Below, in pieces: positions 26,119 through 35,295 of a stretch of DNA of 64,000 nt. The stretch is from Roseomonas sp. Lineage in GTDB: Bacteria; Pseudomonadota; Alphaproteobacteria; Acetobacterales; Acetobacteraceae. Location: the NCBI GenBank assembly GCA_031180725.1, contig JAPSLO010000001.1, positions 620,001 to 684,000 of the forward strand. The letters are read 5' to 3'. The notes below the pieces were generated by a model. The model was not told where the DNA came from, did no database searches, and worked only from the letters and a program-made list of their open reading frames with translations. Position 1 is the first letter of the stretch; each line of letters starts with the position of its first letter. The position numbers and the translations under genes are program-made.

Positions 26119-27615
26119 ATGACCGAACCTTGCGATCTTCCGGCCGTCGAGGCCCGCCGCCTGATCGGCACGCGCAGGCTCAGCCCGGTGGAACTGCTGG
26201 AAAGCTGCCTCGCCCGTATCGGCCGGGTGAACCACGCGGTGAACGCGATGGTGGCCATGGACACCGACCGCGCCCGTGCCGCCGCCCGGGCCGCTGAGGC
26301 CGCGGTGATGGCCGGCGGGAAGCTCGGCCCGCTGCACGGCCTGCCCATCGGCATCAAGGACCTGGAGGAGACGGAAGGGCTGCGCACCACCTGGGGCAGC
26401 CCGCTGTTTGCCGAGCATGTGCCCGCTAAGGACGAGGCGATGGTGCGCAACATCCGCGCCGCGGGCGCCATCGTGCTGGGCAAGACCAACACGCCGGAAT
26501 TCGGTGCGGGGGCCAATACCCGCAACGTGGTCTATGGCGCCACGGGCAATCCCTTCGATCCCACGAAGTCGGCGGCCGGCTCCTCGGGCGGTTCGGCGGT
26601 GGCGCTGGCGACGGGGATGGTGCCGATCGCCTCCGGCTCCGACACCGGCGGCAGCCTGCGCAACCCGGCGGCCTTCAATGGCATCGTCGGCTTCCGCCCC
26701 TCGGCCGGGCTGGTGCCCAGTGAAAGGCGCGGCCTCGGCTGGTCCAACCTGCCGGTGCTCGGCCCCATGGCCCGCACGGCGGAGGATGCGGCGCTGCTGC
26801 TTTCGGCCATGGCCAGTGATGATGCGGTGGACCCGCTGGCCTATACGCTGCACGGGCGCGACGTGCGAAGGGGCGACCCGGCCCTGTTCCCGCCGATGCG
26901 CCTGGACCTCGGCACGCTGCGCGTTGCCGCCACGCCGGATTTCGGCTTCGCCCCCACTGAGAGGCACATCCGCAAGGTCTTCGCCGCCCGGGTGGCAAAG
27001 CTGGCGCCGCTGTTCGGCCGGCTGGAGGAGGCGACCCCGGACTGCCGCGGCAGCGACGAGGCCTTCGAGGTGCTGCGCGCCGCAAGCTTCCTGCAGGCCC
27101 ATCTGAAGAAGGTGCAGGAGACGCCGGACAAGGTTGGCCCCAATGTCCGTGCCAATGTCGAGGAAGGCCTCCGATACACCCTGGCCGACTACGCTCGCGC
27201 GGCGGCGGAACAGACCCGCCTCTACCGTCTGTGGCAGGGCTTCTTCGCGAAGCACGACATCATCATCTCGCCCGCCATCACCATCAGCCCGCGCGACTGG
27301 CGGGAGCTGTACCCCGCCGAAATCGATGACCAGCCCACCCGTACCTATTATCACTGGCTGGCCCTGGCCTATGCGGTGACGCTGGTGGGCCACCCGGCCA
27401 TCAGCATTCCGCTGGGCCGCGACGGCGCCGGCATGCCCTTCGGCCTGCAGATCGTCGGCCCGCGCGGCGGTGATGCGCTGGTGCTGGCGGTGGCCGCGGC
27501 GATCGAGGCGGCGGTGGCGGGCGATGCGGAACTCGCCCGTCCCGTCCCGGACATCGCGGCGCTGGCGAAGGCAGGGCCGATCTCCGCCATGCCGGAATTC
27601 AAGACCTGGGGCTGA
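26119..27615 (+). CDS. Amidase signature family enzyme
   Basis: A 498-residue amidase. The Ser-cisSer-Lys triad is visible: Lys in LPIGIKDLEETEGLRT (near 80), and the Gly/Ser-rich signature SAAGSSGGSAVALATGMVPIASGSDTGGSLRNPAAFN (split as AAGSSGGSAVA near 152-162 and GSDTGGSLRNPA near 173-184). The ending with an FGLQIVGPRGGD block is normal for the family. Substrates range from simple amides to Glu-tRNA-Gln. The sequence lacks GatA context (no gatB or gatC nearby), so a general amidase is more likely. Confidence 0.93.
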   Translation: MTEPCDLPAVEARRLIGTRRLSPVELLESCLARIGRVNHAVNAMVAMDTDRARAAARAAEAAVMAGGKLGPLHGLPIGIKDLEETEGLRTTWGSPLFAEHVPAKDEAMVRNIRAAGAIVLGKTNTPEFGAGANTRNVVYGATGNPFDPTKSAAGSSGGSAVALATGMVPIASGSDTGGSLRNPAAFNGIVGFRPSAGLVPSERRGLGWSNLPVLGPMARTAEDAALLLSAMASDDAVDPLAYTLHGRDVRRGDPALFPPMRLDLGTLRVAATPDFGFAPTERHIRKVFAARVAKLAPLFGRLEEATPDCRGSDEAFEVLRAASFLQAHLKKVQETPDKVGPNVRANVEEGLRYTLADYARAAAEQTRLYRLWQGFFAKHDIIISPAITISPRDWRELYPAEIDDQPTRTYYHWLALAYAVTLVGHPAISIPLGRDGAGMPFGLQIVGPRGGDALVLAVAAAIEAAVAGDAELARPVPDIAALAKAGPISAMPEFKTWG

Positions 27616-27623
27616 GCCCCCGG

Positions 27624-27872
27624 CTACCAGCGGCGGTAGCCGCCGTTATAGCCGTAGCCATGCCCGTAGTAGCGGGGCGGCGGCCGGTGGTAGCCGCCGC
27701 GATGCCGGTAGCGCGGCCTGTCATCATCGGCGGAGGCGATGGCAAGCCCGGCGATCGCCCCCACGCCGGCGCCCAGCGCCAGCGTGGCTGGCACGTTCAT
27801 GCTGCCGTCGGGGTTGGTGCAGGCGCCGGTGGCCAGGGCGGCGGAGAGAGCCAGGGCGGGAAGAAGGCGCAT
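27624..27872 (-). CDS. Small Tyr/Gly/His-rich lipoprotein
   Basis: An 82-residue predicted lipoprotein: signal MRLLPALALSAALATGAC with Cys18 as the acylation site. A short glycine-zipper-like hydrophobic segment (LALGAGVGAIAGLAIASA, about 32-49) follows, then an Arg/His/Tyr-rich tail ending YGYNGGYRRW. The same tail style is seen in the small exported protein at 61924-62127. Function is unknown. It is convergent with the amidase, 8 bp away. Confidence 0.7.
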   Translation of the reverse strand: MRLLPALALSAALATGACTNPDGSMNVPATLALGAGVGAIAGLAIASADDDRPRYRHRGGYHRPPPRYYGHGYGYNGGYRRW

Positions 27873-27984
27873 GGGGGGAACCTCCTGATCCTCGGAGGAT
27901 CCACCCCCTTGGCGTCAGGCCCAGGGCAGGCTGATGGCGGCGCGGTGCGGATCATGGCGCCGCCGTGGCGGCCGGCCGCCGGCC

Positions 27985-28239
27985 TCAGGCCCGGGCGCCG
28001 GAGAAGGCGTTGAAGGTTTGCAGGGTATAGGTGTCCTTCACCCCCGGCACGCCCTGCACGCGCTCCACCACAAACAGGCCGATATCCTGCTCCGGCTCCA
28101 GATAGAATTTGCCCAGCAGGTCGTACTGGCCGCTGATCGAATGCATCTCTGACAGCTCCGGGATCGTGTCGGCCATCTCCCGCGCGACCCGATAGGCTTG
28201 CCCCATCTCGCACTTGATCATCACGAAGATTGCTCGCAT
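27985..28239 (-). CDS. Stand-alone Lrp/AsnC-type ligand-binding (RAM) domain protein
   Basis: An 84-residue protein equal to the effector-binding alpha-beta domain of Lrp/AsnC regulators, with no DNA-binding helix-turn-helix. It reads MRAIFVMIKCEMGQAYRVAR, then ISGQYDLLGKFYLE and VPGVKDTYTLQTFNAF. Such domains oligomerise and bind amino acids, and may modulate full-length Lrp proteins. The ATG at 28239 has GAGGTGA eight bases upstream; an in-frame GTG at 28248 lies too close to it. It is divergent from the RND pump genes. Confidence 0.85.
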   Translation of the reverse strand: MRAIFVMIKCEMGQAYRVAREMADTIPELSEMHSISGQYDLLGKFYLEPEQDIGLFVVERVQGVPGVKDTYTLQTFNAFSGARA

Positions 28240-28598
28240 TCCGGTCACCTCGTCAGGCAGGGCGCCGCCAGATTGGCCTGCGCCCGCCCGGCCGGCTAGG
28301 GCCCGCGGGCAGCGCCCTCGCAGGCGGTCGGCGGGAACTGCGCCCCGAAGCGGCCCCCGGTCGCAAGCCGTCGCGCATCTGCCTCCCGAATGTGCATTGC
28401 GGGTGCGTCGCGTTCTCTGGCATTGGAGTTGCTAGGAACACTCTGTTAACAGTCAGAGGCGTTCCGTCGCGGCGATCGTTTCCTCCACGCATGGCGGTTG
28501 TCACCTTGTCCCGCATCGTGGGAAGCGAGAATGTGAACGGAACCCTTGTCGGGTCTTCTTCCAGGCGCCAGAAACTTGCGGGAGCAGGAACGGGTCGG
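28240..28598. other. Divergent intergenic region, RAM protein / RND adaptor
   Basis: This 359-bp gap has no credible gene. It contains a perfect 10-bp palindrome CTGTTAACAG (28443-28452) in a locally AT-richer stretch, a candidate operator for one of the divergent genes. Confidence 0.45.
28443..28452. promoter_or_regulatory. CTGTTAACAG palindrome
   Basis: A perfect 10-bp palindrome 147 bp upstream of the RND adaptor start, in the divergent gap. It is short, so it could be chance; operator function is inference. Confidence 0.25.
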
Positions 28599-29717
28599 AT
28601 GCGAACACTCTCCCAGCTTGCCGTGCTGGCCGCGATCGGCGGGCTCGGCGCCGCCTGGCACGCCTACGGTGAGAAAGTCGGCCTGCCGCGCCCCCTGGCG
28701 CTGGTGGGGCTGGAAGCCGCGGCCCCGAATGCGGCCCAGCAAGCCGCAGCCGCGACCGGTCCGGTCGGCGTTGTCGCCTCCCCGGTGCGGCTGGCCACGG
28801 TGCTGGAACGGGCCGAAAGCGTCGGCACGGTGCGCGCCCGCGATGCCGTGACGATCACCGCGAAGGTCGCCGGCATCGTCCAGCAGATCCGGTTCACCGA
28901 AGGCCAGCGCGTGCGAGAGGGCGAGCAGCTTCTGGACCTCGACGCCGCCGCGCTGCGGGCCGAGCTCGACCAGGCCCGCGCCATGTTCGACGACGCCCGC
29001 AGCCAACTGCTCCGCGCCCGCCAGCTTCAGCCCGGCCAGTCCATCGCCGCCCAGCGCCTGGAAACCCTGGAGGCCGCCGCCCGCCAGGCCGAAGGCCGGG
29101 TGCGCGCCGCCCAGGCCCGCATGGAGGAGATGCGCGTGACGGCGCCCTTCGCCGGTCGCGTCGGGCTGCGCCAGGTCAGCATCGGCGCGCTGGTACAGCC
29201 GGGCACGGCGGTTACCACGCTGGACGACATCTCCAGCGTGCGGATCGAATTCTCGGTGCCGGAAGTCTATCTGGCGCGGCTGCGCGTGGGCGGCGCCGTC
29301 ACCGCGCGCGCCGCCGCCTTCGGTGAACGCCGCTTCGAAGGCCGCATTGCCGTGGTGGACACCCGCATCGACACCACCACCCGCACTGTCCGCGTGATCA
29401 GCGAATTCGACAACCCGGACGAGGCGCTGAAGCCCGGCCTGTTCATGACCGTGGTGGTCGAGCTGGAGCGGCGCGACAACGCCATGCTGATCGCCGAGGA
29501 GGCGCTCGACCCGATCGGCGAGCGCAACTACGTCTACGCCATCCGCGACAATCGCGCGCGCCGCGTGGAGGTACGCCTCGGCCAGCGCCTGCCGGGGGAG
29601 GTCGAGATCGTTTCCGGCCTGCGTCCGGATGACCGGGTGGTGGTGCGCGGCGTGCAGTTCTTGCGCAACGACGCCCCCGTGCGCGTGGTCGAGACGCTGA
29701 CGCGTCCGACCTCGTGA
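28599..29717 (+). CDS. RND efflux pump periplasmic adaptor (membrane fusion protein)
   Basis: A 372-residue HlyD/AcrA-type adaptor linking the inner-membrane pump to an outer-membrane channel. It has an N-terminal signal anchor (about residues 5-25). A biotinyl-lipoyl half-motif follows in VRARDAVTITAKVAGIVQQI and EGQRVREGEQLLDLDAAALR. Next come an alpha-helical hairpin (about 115-170), the second lipoyl half VTAPFAGRVGLRQVSIGALVQPGTAV, a beta-barrel and the membrane-proximal domain. The start at 28599 (MRTLSQLAVLAAIGG) has GGAGCAGG upstream. The permease gene follows after 31 bp; the operon has no outer-membrane component. Confidence 0.94.
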   Translation: MRTLSQLAVLAAIGGLGAAWHAYGEKVGLPRPLALVGLEAAAPNAAQQAAAATGPVGVVASPVRLATVLERAESVGTVRARDAVTITAKVAGIVQQIRFTEGQRVREGEQLLDLDAAALRAELDQARAMFDDARSQLLRARQLQPGQSIAAQRLETLEAAARQAEGRVRAAQARMEEMRVTAPFAGRVGLRQVSIGALVQPGTAVTTLDDISSVRIEFSVPEVYLARLRVGGAVTARAAAFGERRFEGRIAVVDTRIDTTTRTVRVISEFDNPDEALKPGLFMTVVVELERRDNAMLIAEEALDPIGERNYVYAIRDNRARRVEVRLGQRLPGEVEIVSGLRPDDRVVVRGVQFLRNDAPVRVVETLTRPTS

Positions 29718-29748
29718 CAGGCTGACCGGCGCCGAAGGGCCGAAGACC

Positions 29749-32700
29749 ATGGTGCTCTCCGACATCTCCATCAAGCGCCCGGTCTTCGCGACCGTGATCA
29801 GCCTGCTGCTGGTCGTGCTGGGCCTCGCCTCGGTGATGAAGCTGCCGATCCGCGAGTATCCGGCCGTCGACCCGCCGGTGGTCTCCATCACCACCACCTA
29901 TCTCGGCGCCTCCGCCGCCGTGGTGGACACCCAGATCACCGAGCTGATCGAGGCGGCGGTCGCGGGCATCGAGGGCATCAAATACATCACGTCCTTCTCG
30001 CGCGACGAACGCAGCGTCGTGACCATCGAGTTCAACCTGTCGCGCGACGTGGACGCAGCCGCCAACGACGTGCGTGACCGCGTCGCCCGCACCCTCGCCC
30101 GCCTGCCGGACGCCGCCGAGACGCCCGTGGTCCAGAAGGTGGACGGCGATGCGCGCCCGATCCTCTGGATCGCGTTGGTGTCCGAGACGGTCAGCGGCAT
30201 GGACCTGACGGAGATCGCGCGTCGCCGCTTCAGCGACCGGCTGGCGGTGGTGGATGGCGTCGCGCAGGTGCTGATCCAGGGCGAGCGCAAGCCTTCCATG
30301 CGCATCTGGCTGGACCGCCAGGCGCTGGCCGCGCGCGGGCTGACGGTGCAGGACGTGGAAGACGCCGTGAAGCGCGAGAACGTCGAGCTGCCGGGCGGCC
30401 GCCTGGAGTCGGCGCAGCGCGAGCTGACGGTGCGCACCGACACGCGCATGAGCCGGCCGGAGCAGTTCCGCACCCTGGTCATCAGCCGCACTGGCGGCGG
30501 CCAGGTGCTGCTGGGCGATGTCGCGACCGTGGAGGTCGCGCCGGAGGACACGCGCGGCGAATACCGCATCAACGGCAAGCCGGCCATCGGCCTCGGCATC
30601 CTGCGCCAGTCCACCGCCAACACCCTTTCCGTCGCGGATGGGGTGAAGGCCGAGGTGGAGCGCATCCGTGCCACCCTGCCGGGCGGCATCGACGTGGTGG
30701 TCGGCTACGACGAAAGCCTCTTCATCTCTCAGTCCATCTACGAGGTGGAGCACGCGCTGGTCACCGCGCTGGTGCTGGTGGTGGTGGTGATCTTCCTGTT
30801 CCTGCGCAGCTTCCGCGCCACCATCATCCCGGCCGTCGCCATCCCGGTCTCGATCATCGCCTCCTTCATCGCACTGGCGGCGATGGGCTTCTCCATCAAC
30901 GTGCTGACGCTGCTGGGCCTGGTGCTGGCCATCGGCCTGGTGGTGGACGACGCCATCGTGGTGCTGGAGAACATCCACCGCCGCATCGAGGAAGGCGAGC
31001 ACCCGCTGCTCGCCTCGCTGCGCGGCTCGCGCGAGATCGCCTTCGCCGTCATTGCCACCACGCTGGTGCTGGTCTCGGTCTTCCTGCCGCTGTCCTTCAT
31101 GGGCGGCAATACCGGGCGCATGTTCTCGGAATTCGGCATTGCGCTCGCCGCCTCCATGGCCTTCTCGGGGCTGATCGCGCTGACGCTGACGCCGATGATG
31201 TGCTCCAAGCTGCTGAAGCCGCATCAGGGCGACAGCTGGCTGGTGCGGCTGACCGAGCCCGTCTTCCTCGGCATGAACTGGTGCCTGCGGGTGACGCTGA
31301 AGCCGGCCCTGGCGGCGCCGATCATCACGCTCGCCATCATGGCCTGTGTCAGCGGCCTGGCGGTGGCGCTGTTCAACACCATCCCGAAGGAGCTGACGCC
31401 GGTGGAGGACCGCGGCAGCATCCTCATCCCCATGACCGCGCCGGAAGGGGCAAGTTTCGCCTATACGCGCGAGCAGGTGCAGACGGTGGAGCGGATCCTG
31501 CAGCGCTACGTGGACAGCGGGGAGATGGTGGCGCAATTCGCCACCATCGGCGGCTTCCAGAGGCCCCCGCAGGGCAACCAGGCCACCATGTTCACCCGCC
31601 TCGCCCCCTGGGACCAGCGGAAGCGCAAGCAGCAGGAGATCGCGGCCGAGATCATGCCGGAGCTGCTGGCGATCCCCGGCGCGCGCGTCTTCGCGCTCAA
31701 CCCGCCCTCCCTTGGCCAGCGCGGCCTGCAGCCGCCGGTGCAGTTCGTGATCGGCGGCGCCGACTACGACACCCTGGTGCTGTGGCGCGACCGTTTCCTG
31801 GAGCGCGCGCGCCAGAACCCCCGCCTGCTGAACCTGAACAGCAACTACCGCGAGACGAAGCCCGAGATCCGCGTGGAGGTGGACCGGCGCAAGGCGGCGG
31901 AGATCGGTGTCTCCCTTCAGGCGGTCGGCCGCACCATCGAGACGATGCTCGGCTCGCGCGAGGTCGGCACCTACGCGCTTGGCGGCGACGAGTACAAGAT
32001 CCTGATGCAGGCGCGCGAAGGCGACCGCGCCTCGCCCTACGACCTGGAGAACATCTTCGTCCGCACAACCAGTGGCGGTGCGCTGGGCCTGGTGGCGGGC
32101 GCGGGCTCGTCGCAGGGGGCGCTGGTGCCGCTTTCCAACGTCGTCACCCTGTCCGAGCGTGCCCGCCCGCAGAGCCTGGCGCGCGAGGACAGGGTGCGCG
32201 CCATCACCATCTATGCCGCGCTCGGCCCCGGCTACACGCTGGGCGAGGCGCTGGAATTCATGGAAGGCGTGGCGCGGGAGGTGCTGCCGCCGGAAGCGCG
32301 CATCAGCTACCGGGGCCAGAGCCTGGAATTCAAGGAGAACTCGGGCGCGCTCTACGTGACCTTCGGCATGGCGCTGCTGGTGGTCTTCCTGGTGCTGGCC
32401 GCGCAGTTCGAGAGCTTCATCCACCCCTTCATCATCCTGCTCTCCACGCCGCTGGCCGTCACCGGCGGCCTGCTGGCGCTGAAGCTCACCGGCAACACGC
32501 TGAACATCTACAGCCAGATCGGCATGATCATGCTGATCGGGCTGATGGCGAAGAACGGCATCCTGGTGGTGGAATTCGCCAACCAGCTCCGCGACCGCGG
32601 CCTGTCCATCTATGACGCCGTGCTGGAAGCCTCGGTGGTTCGGCTGCGGCCAATCCTGATGACCTCCATCGCCATGGTGCTGGGGGCCGTGCCGCTGGCC

Positions 32701-32919
32701 ATGGGCGGCGGCGCCGGCGGCGAGAGCCGGGCGGCGATCGGTGTGGTGATCGTGGGCGGCGTCACGCTCTCCACCTTCCTCACGCTTTATGCCGTGCCGG
32801 CGCTCTATCTGCTGCTGGCCGGCTACACCAAGCCAATCGGCGCCATCGCTGCCCGGCTGACCGAGCTGGAATCTGCCGCCCCCGAGCCGCACGGTCACCA
32901 TCCGGCGCCCGCCGAGTAG
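29749..32919 (+). CDS. RND efflux transporter permease (AcrB/MexB-like HAE family)
   Basis: A 1056-residue proton-driven exporter of the hydrophobe/amphiphile family. It has the N-terminal TM1 block SIKRPVFATVISLLLVVLGL, then a large periplasmic loop. A TM2-TM6 cluster follows with VLAIGLVVDDAIVVLENIHRRIEEG (TM4, proton relay Asp pair) near residue 400. A second periplasmic loop precedes the TM8-12 repeat with MLIGLMAKNGILVVEFANQLRDRG. The length and internal duplication match the family. It pairs with the adaptor upstream. A TolC-type channel gene lies at 52941, but a functional link is not shown. Confidence 0.96.
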   Translation: MVLSDISIKRPVFATVISLLLVVLGLASVMKLPIREYPAVDPPVVSITTTYLGASAAVVDTQITELIEAAVAGIEGIKYITSFSRDERSVVTIEFNLSRDVDAAANDVRDRVARTLARLPDAAETPVVQKVDGDARPILWIALVSETVSGMDLTEIARRRFSDRLAVVDGVAQVLIQGERKPSMRIWLDRQALAARGLTVQDVEDAVKRENVELPGGRLESAQRELTVRTDTRMSRPEQFRTLVISRTGGGQVLLGDVATVEVAPEDTRGEYRINGKPAIGLGILRQSTANTLSVADGVKAEVERIRATLPGGIDVVVGYDESLFISQSIYEVEHALVTALVLVVVVIFLFLRSFRATIIPAVAIPVSIIASFIALAAMGFSINVLTLLGLVLAIGLVVDDAIVVLENIHRRIEEGEHPLLASLRGSREIAFAVIATTLVLVSVFLPLSFMGGNTGRMFSEFGIALAASMAFSGLIALTLTPMMCSKLLKPHQGDSWLVRLTEPVFLGMNWCLRVTLKPALAAPIITLAIMACVSGLAVALFNTIPKELTPVEDRGSILIPMTAPEGASFAYTREQVQTVERILQRYVDSGEMVAQFATIGGFQRPPQGNQATMFTRLAPWDQRKRKQQEIAAEIMPELLAIPGARVFALNPPSLGQRGLQPPVQFVIGGADYDTLVLWRDRFLERARQNPRLLNLNSNYRETKPEIRVEVDRRKAAEIGVSLQAVGRTIETMLGSREVGTYALGGDEYKILMQAREGDRASPYDLENIFVRTTSGGALGLVAGAGSSQGALVPLSNVVTLSERARPQSLAREDRVRAITIYAALGPGYTLGEALEFMEGVAREVLPPEARISYRGQSLEFKENSGALYVTFGMALLVVFLVLAAQFESFIHPFIILLSTPLAVTGGLLALKLTGNTLNIYSQIGMIMLIGLMAKNGILVVEFANQLRDRGLSIYDAVLEASVVRLRPILMTSIAMVLGAVPLAMGGGAGGESRAAIGVVIVGGVTLSTFLTLYAVPALYLLLAGYTKPIGAIAARLTELESAAPEPHGHHPAPAE

Positions 32920-32975
32920 CGGCGGGCGTCATCCCGGGGTAAACCCACCTCCGCAAGACACGGAGGAAAGCGGCG

Positions 32976-34655
32976 ATGGCGGATGCGGCAAGGCCGGAGG
33001 GCCGGACCGGCGGGCAGCTTCTGGCGGATGCGCTGGTGGCGAATGGCGCCAGCCATGTCTTTGCCGTGCCGGGCGAGAGCTATCTTGATCTGCTCGATGG
33101 CCTTTATGCCCGGCGCAACCGCATCGAGCTCGTCACCTGCCGCTTCGAGGCAGGCGCCATCCACATGGCAGAGGCCCATGGCAAGCTGACCGGCAAGCCG
33201 GGCGTTGCCGTGGTCACGCGCGGGCCTGGCGCCTGCCATGCCTCCATCGGTGTGCATGTGGCGCAACAGGACAGCACGCCGCTGGTGTTGCTGGTCGGCC
33301 AGATCCCGGTGGAGGAGACGGATCGCGAGACCTTCCAGGAAGTGGACTACCGGCGCTTCTTCTCGCCCATCGCGAAGTGGGTGACGCAGATCGACGACGC
33401 GGCGCGCATCCCGGAGCTGATGGCGCATGCCTTCGATGTTGCCGTCAGCGGCCGCCCCGGCCCAGTGGTGGTGGCGATCAGCGAAGAGATGCAGAAGCAT
33501 CTCGCGGCCGTGCCGGATATTGGCCCCGCGCCCGTGCTGCCGCCGCATCCGGCGCCCGCGGCCCTGCCGCGCATGATGGAGATGCTGGCGAAGGCCGAGC
33601 GCCCGCTGGCCATCCTCGGCGGCAGCCGCTGGACGGCCGAGGGCCGCGCTGCCGTCCGCGACTTCCTGGTGGGCAACGACATCCCCGTGGCGGTCGCCTT
33701 CCGCCGCCAGGGCCTCTTCGACGGCACCAGCCCGCATTATGCCGGCGACCTCGGCGTTGGCGCCGATGCGGGGCTGGTGCAGAAGGCGCGCGAGGCCGAC
33801 CTGATCCTGGCCATCGGCACGCGGCTGGGTGAGCCGGTCAGCCAGGGCTACACGCTCTTCGACCTCGCCGGCCGACGGCCCATCATCCAGGTCTATCCCG
33901 ACCAGGCGGAGATCGGCCGCGTTCATCGCGTGACATTGGGCATCGTCGCGGATGTGAATGCCTTCGCCCTGGAAGCGGCGAAGACCGCGCGCATCCCGTC
34001 GCCCCGCTGGTCCGGCTGGCGCCAGGCCGTACGCGCGGCGCGCGAGGCGCAGGCCGTGGCGCCCGACTACGAGGGCCCGCTGAATCTGGCGCGCGCCCTG
34101 CAGGCGCTGGAGAAGGCGGTGCCGCCGGACACGATCTTCACCACCGATGCCGGCAACTTCGCCACCTGGCCCACCCGCTTCATGCATGTGGCGGAAGGCC
34201 AGGACTTCCTGGGCCCGACCAACGGCGCCATGGGCTATGCGGTGCCGGCGGCAATTGGCGCGGCCATCACCCATCCGGGCCGCTGTGTCATCGGCCTCGT
34301 CGGCGATGGCGGCGCCCTGATGACGGGGCAGGAGATCGCGACCGCCTTCCACCACGGCGTGGCGCCGATCATCATGGTGTTCAACAACAACATGTACGGC
34401 ACGATCCGGATGTACCAGGAGCGTGCCTATCCCGGCCGCGTCTCCGGCACCCAGCTCACCAACCCGGATTTCGTCCGCTTCATCGAAAGCTTCGGCGGCC
34501 ATGGCGAACTGGTGACCGGAACCGATGAGCTGGTCCCCGCCTTCCAGCGCGCCCGCGCCAGCGGCAAGCCGGCGATCATCGAGGTGCGGGTGAACCCGGA
34601 ACAGGTGACGAACCGCGCCACCATCGCGCAGCTCCGGGCCCAGGCGAAGAAGTAG
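32976..34655 (+). CDS. Thiamine diphosphate-dependent enzyme (acetolactate synthase-like)
   Basis: A 559-residue ThDP enzyme with the three-domain layout of acetolactate synthase, benzoylformate decarboxylase and related enzymes. The catalytic Glu58 lies in CRFEAGAIHMAEAHGKLTG (PYR domain). A middle domain spans about 190-330. The ThDP/Mg motif in the C-terminal PP domain runs from GDGG (443-446) to FNNNMYGTIRMYQERAYPGR. It lacks features that would place it with true IlvB (no adjacent ilvH), so it is more likely a decarboxylase or lyase of unknown substrate. GGAGGAAA precedes the ATG. Confidence 0.9.
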   Translation: MADAARPEGRTGGQLLADALVANGASHVFAVPGESYLDLLDGLYARRNRIELVTCRFEAGAIHMAEAHGKLTGKPGVAVVTRGPGACHASIGVHVAQQDSTPLVLLVGQIPVEETDRETFQEVDYRRFFSPIAKWVTQIDDAARIPELMAHAFDVAVSGRPGPVVVAISEEMQKHLAAVPDIGPAPVLPPHPAPAALPRMMEMLAKAERPLAILGGSRWTAEGRAAVRDFLVGNDIPVAVAFRRQGLFDGTSPHYAGDLGVGADAGLVQKAREADLILAIGTRLGEPVSQGYTLFDLAGRRPIIQVYPDQAEIGRVHRVTLGIVADVNAFALEAAKTARIPSPRWSGWRQAVRAAREAQAVAPDYEGPLNLARALQALEKAVPPDTIFTTDAGNFATWPTRFMHVAEGQDFLGPTNGAMGYAVPAAIGAAITHPGRCVIGLVGDGGALMTGQEIATAFHHGVAPIIMVFNNNMYGTIRMYQERAYPGRVSGTQLTNPDFVRFIESFGGHGELVTGTDELVPAFQRARASGKPAIIEVRVNPEQVTNRATIAQLRAQAKK

Positions 34656-34703
34656 GTCAACTCCTGGCCGGGGCCGCGCGCCCCGGCCGTTGCTATCCTG
34701 CCC

Positions 34704-35096
34704 TCACGGCGCGGCGGCGGCGCTCTCCTCGCGCGCCGAGGCCACGGTTTCCTCGGCCTGTTGAAACCGCCGACGGGCTTCCCGCGGCAGGCCGGAGCCG
34801 AAGAGCAGCGCGTTCCGCTCCGGCAGGCCCAGCCCGTCCCAGATGGGGGCGGCCTGTTCTTCCGTGGTGGGTTCGCTGCGGCGCAGCCGGGTCACCACGC
34901 GGCGGCGCTGGGCGGGAGTCAGTTGTTCCCAGAAACGGGTCATCCAGCCTTCCTGCCGCACGCGCTCGGCCAGCGAAATCGGTCCTGGGGCGGGAGCAGG
35001 TGCTGGGGTGGGCGCAGCGCGCCGCGGTGGCTGCACCGGCTGCACGCAACCCGGGACAACCGCGAGAGGCAGCAGGAACAGCGCCCTTCGGAACAT
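34704..35096 (-). CDS. Hypothetical lipoprotein
   Basis: A 130-residue predicted lipoprotein: MFRRALFLLPLAVVPGC with lipobox VPGC (Cys17). A Pro/Ala-rich linker (about 18-40) follows. The compact helical domain reads SLAERVRQEGWMTRFWEQLTPAQRRRVVTRLRR, like the LTPxQRRR pattern of small periplasmic helical proteins. Function is unknown. It is convergent with the ThDP enzyme gene, 48 bp away. Confidence 0.7.
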   Translation of the reverse strand: MFRRALFLLPLAVVPGCVQPVQPPRRAAPTPAPAPAPGPISLAERVRQEGWMTRFWEQLTPAQRRRVVTRLRRSEPTTEEQAAPIWDGLGLPERNALLFGSGLPREARRRFQQAEETVASAREESAAAAP

Positions 35097-35192
35097 AACC
35101 GATCAGGTGCGGCTGGGCCTGTCGCCAGTCAAATCAAGCGCCTGTGCGGCACACCCGCGCCGGCTGCCCGGCACGGGGCTATTGAGCAGCCT

Positions 35193-35295
35193 GAGCGGAT
35201 TCTGCGCGCATGCGCTCGCCGAAACCGCTCCGATTGCTTGTCTTGTCGCATTTTTCGAGCCGCCAGGCGATTCCGCCCGGCCGGGACATCTTCTA
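35193..35295. repeat. Dispersed 103-bp repeat, copy 1
   Basis: Aligns without gaps to 62134-62236 at about three-quarters identity (26 mismatches counted by eye). The core CGCTCGCCGAAACCGCTCCG is identical. The right end is CTA, which is the TAG stop of the minus-strand gamma-glutamyltransferase gene. It carries an inverted CAGGCG/CGCC pair near the right end, less perfect than in copy 2. Confidence 0.75.

Noticed and set aside
29443-32901. A 1152-codon open frame antisense to the RND permease
   Set aside because: It is a high-GC shadow frame of the permease: rich in His, Arg, Gln and Asp, with no hydrophobic core or known motif.
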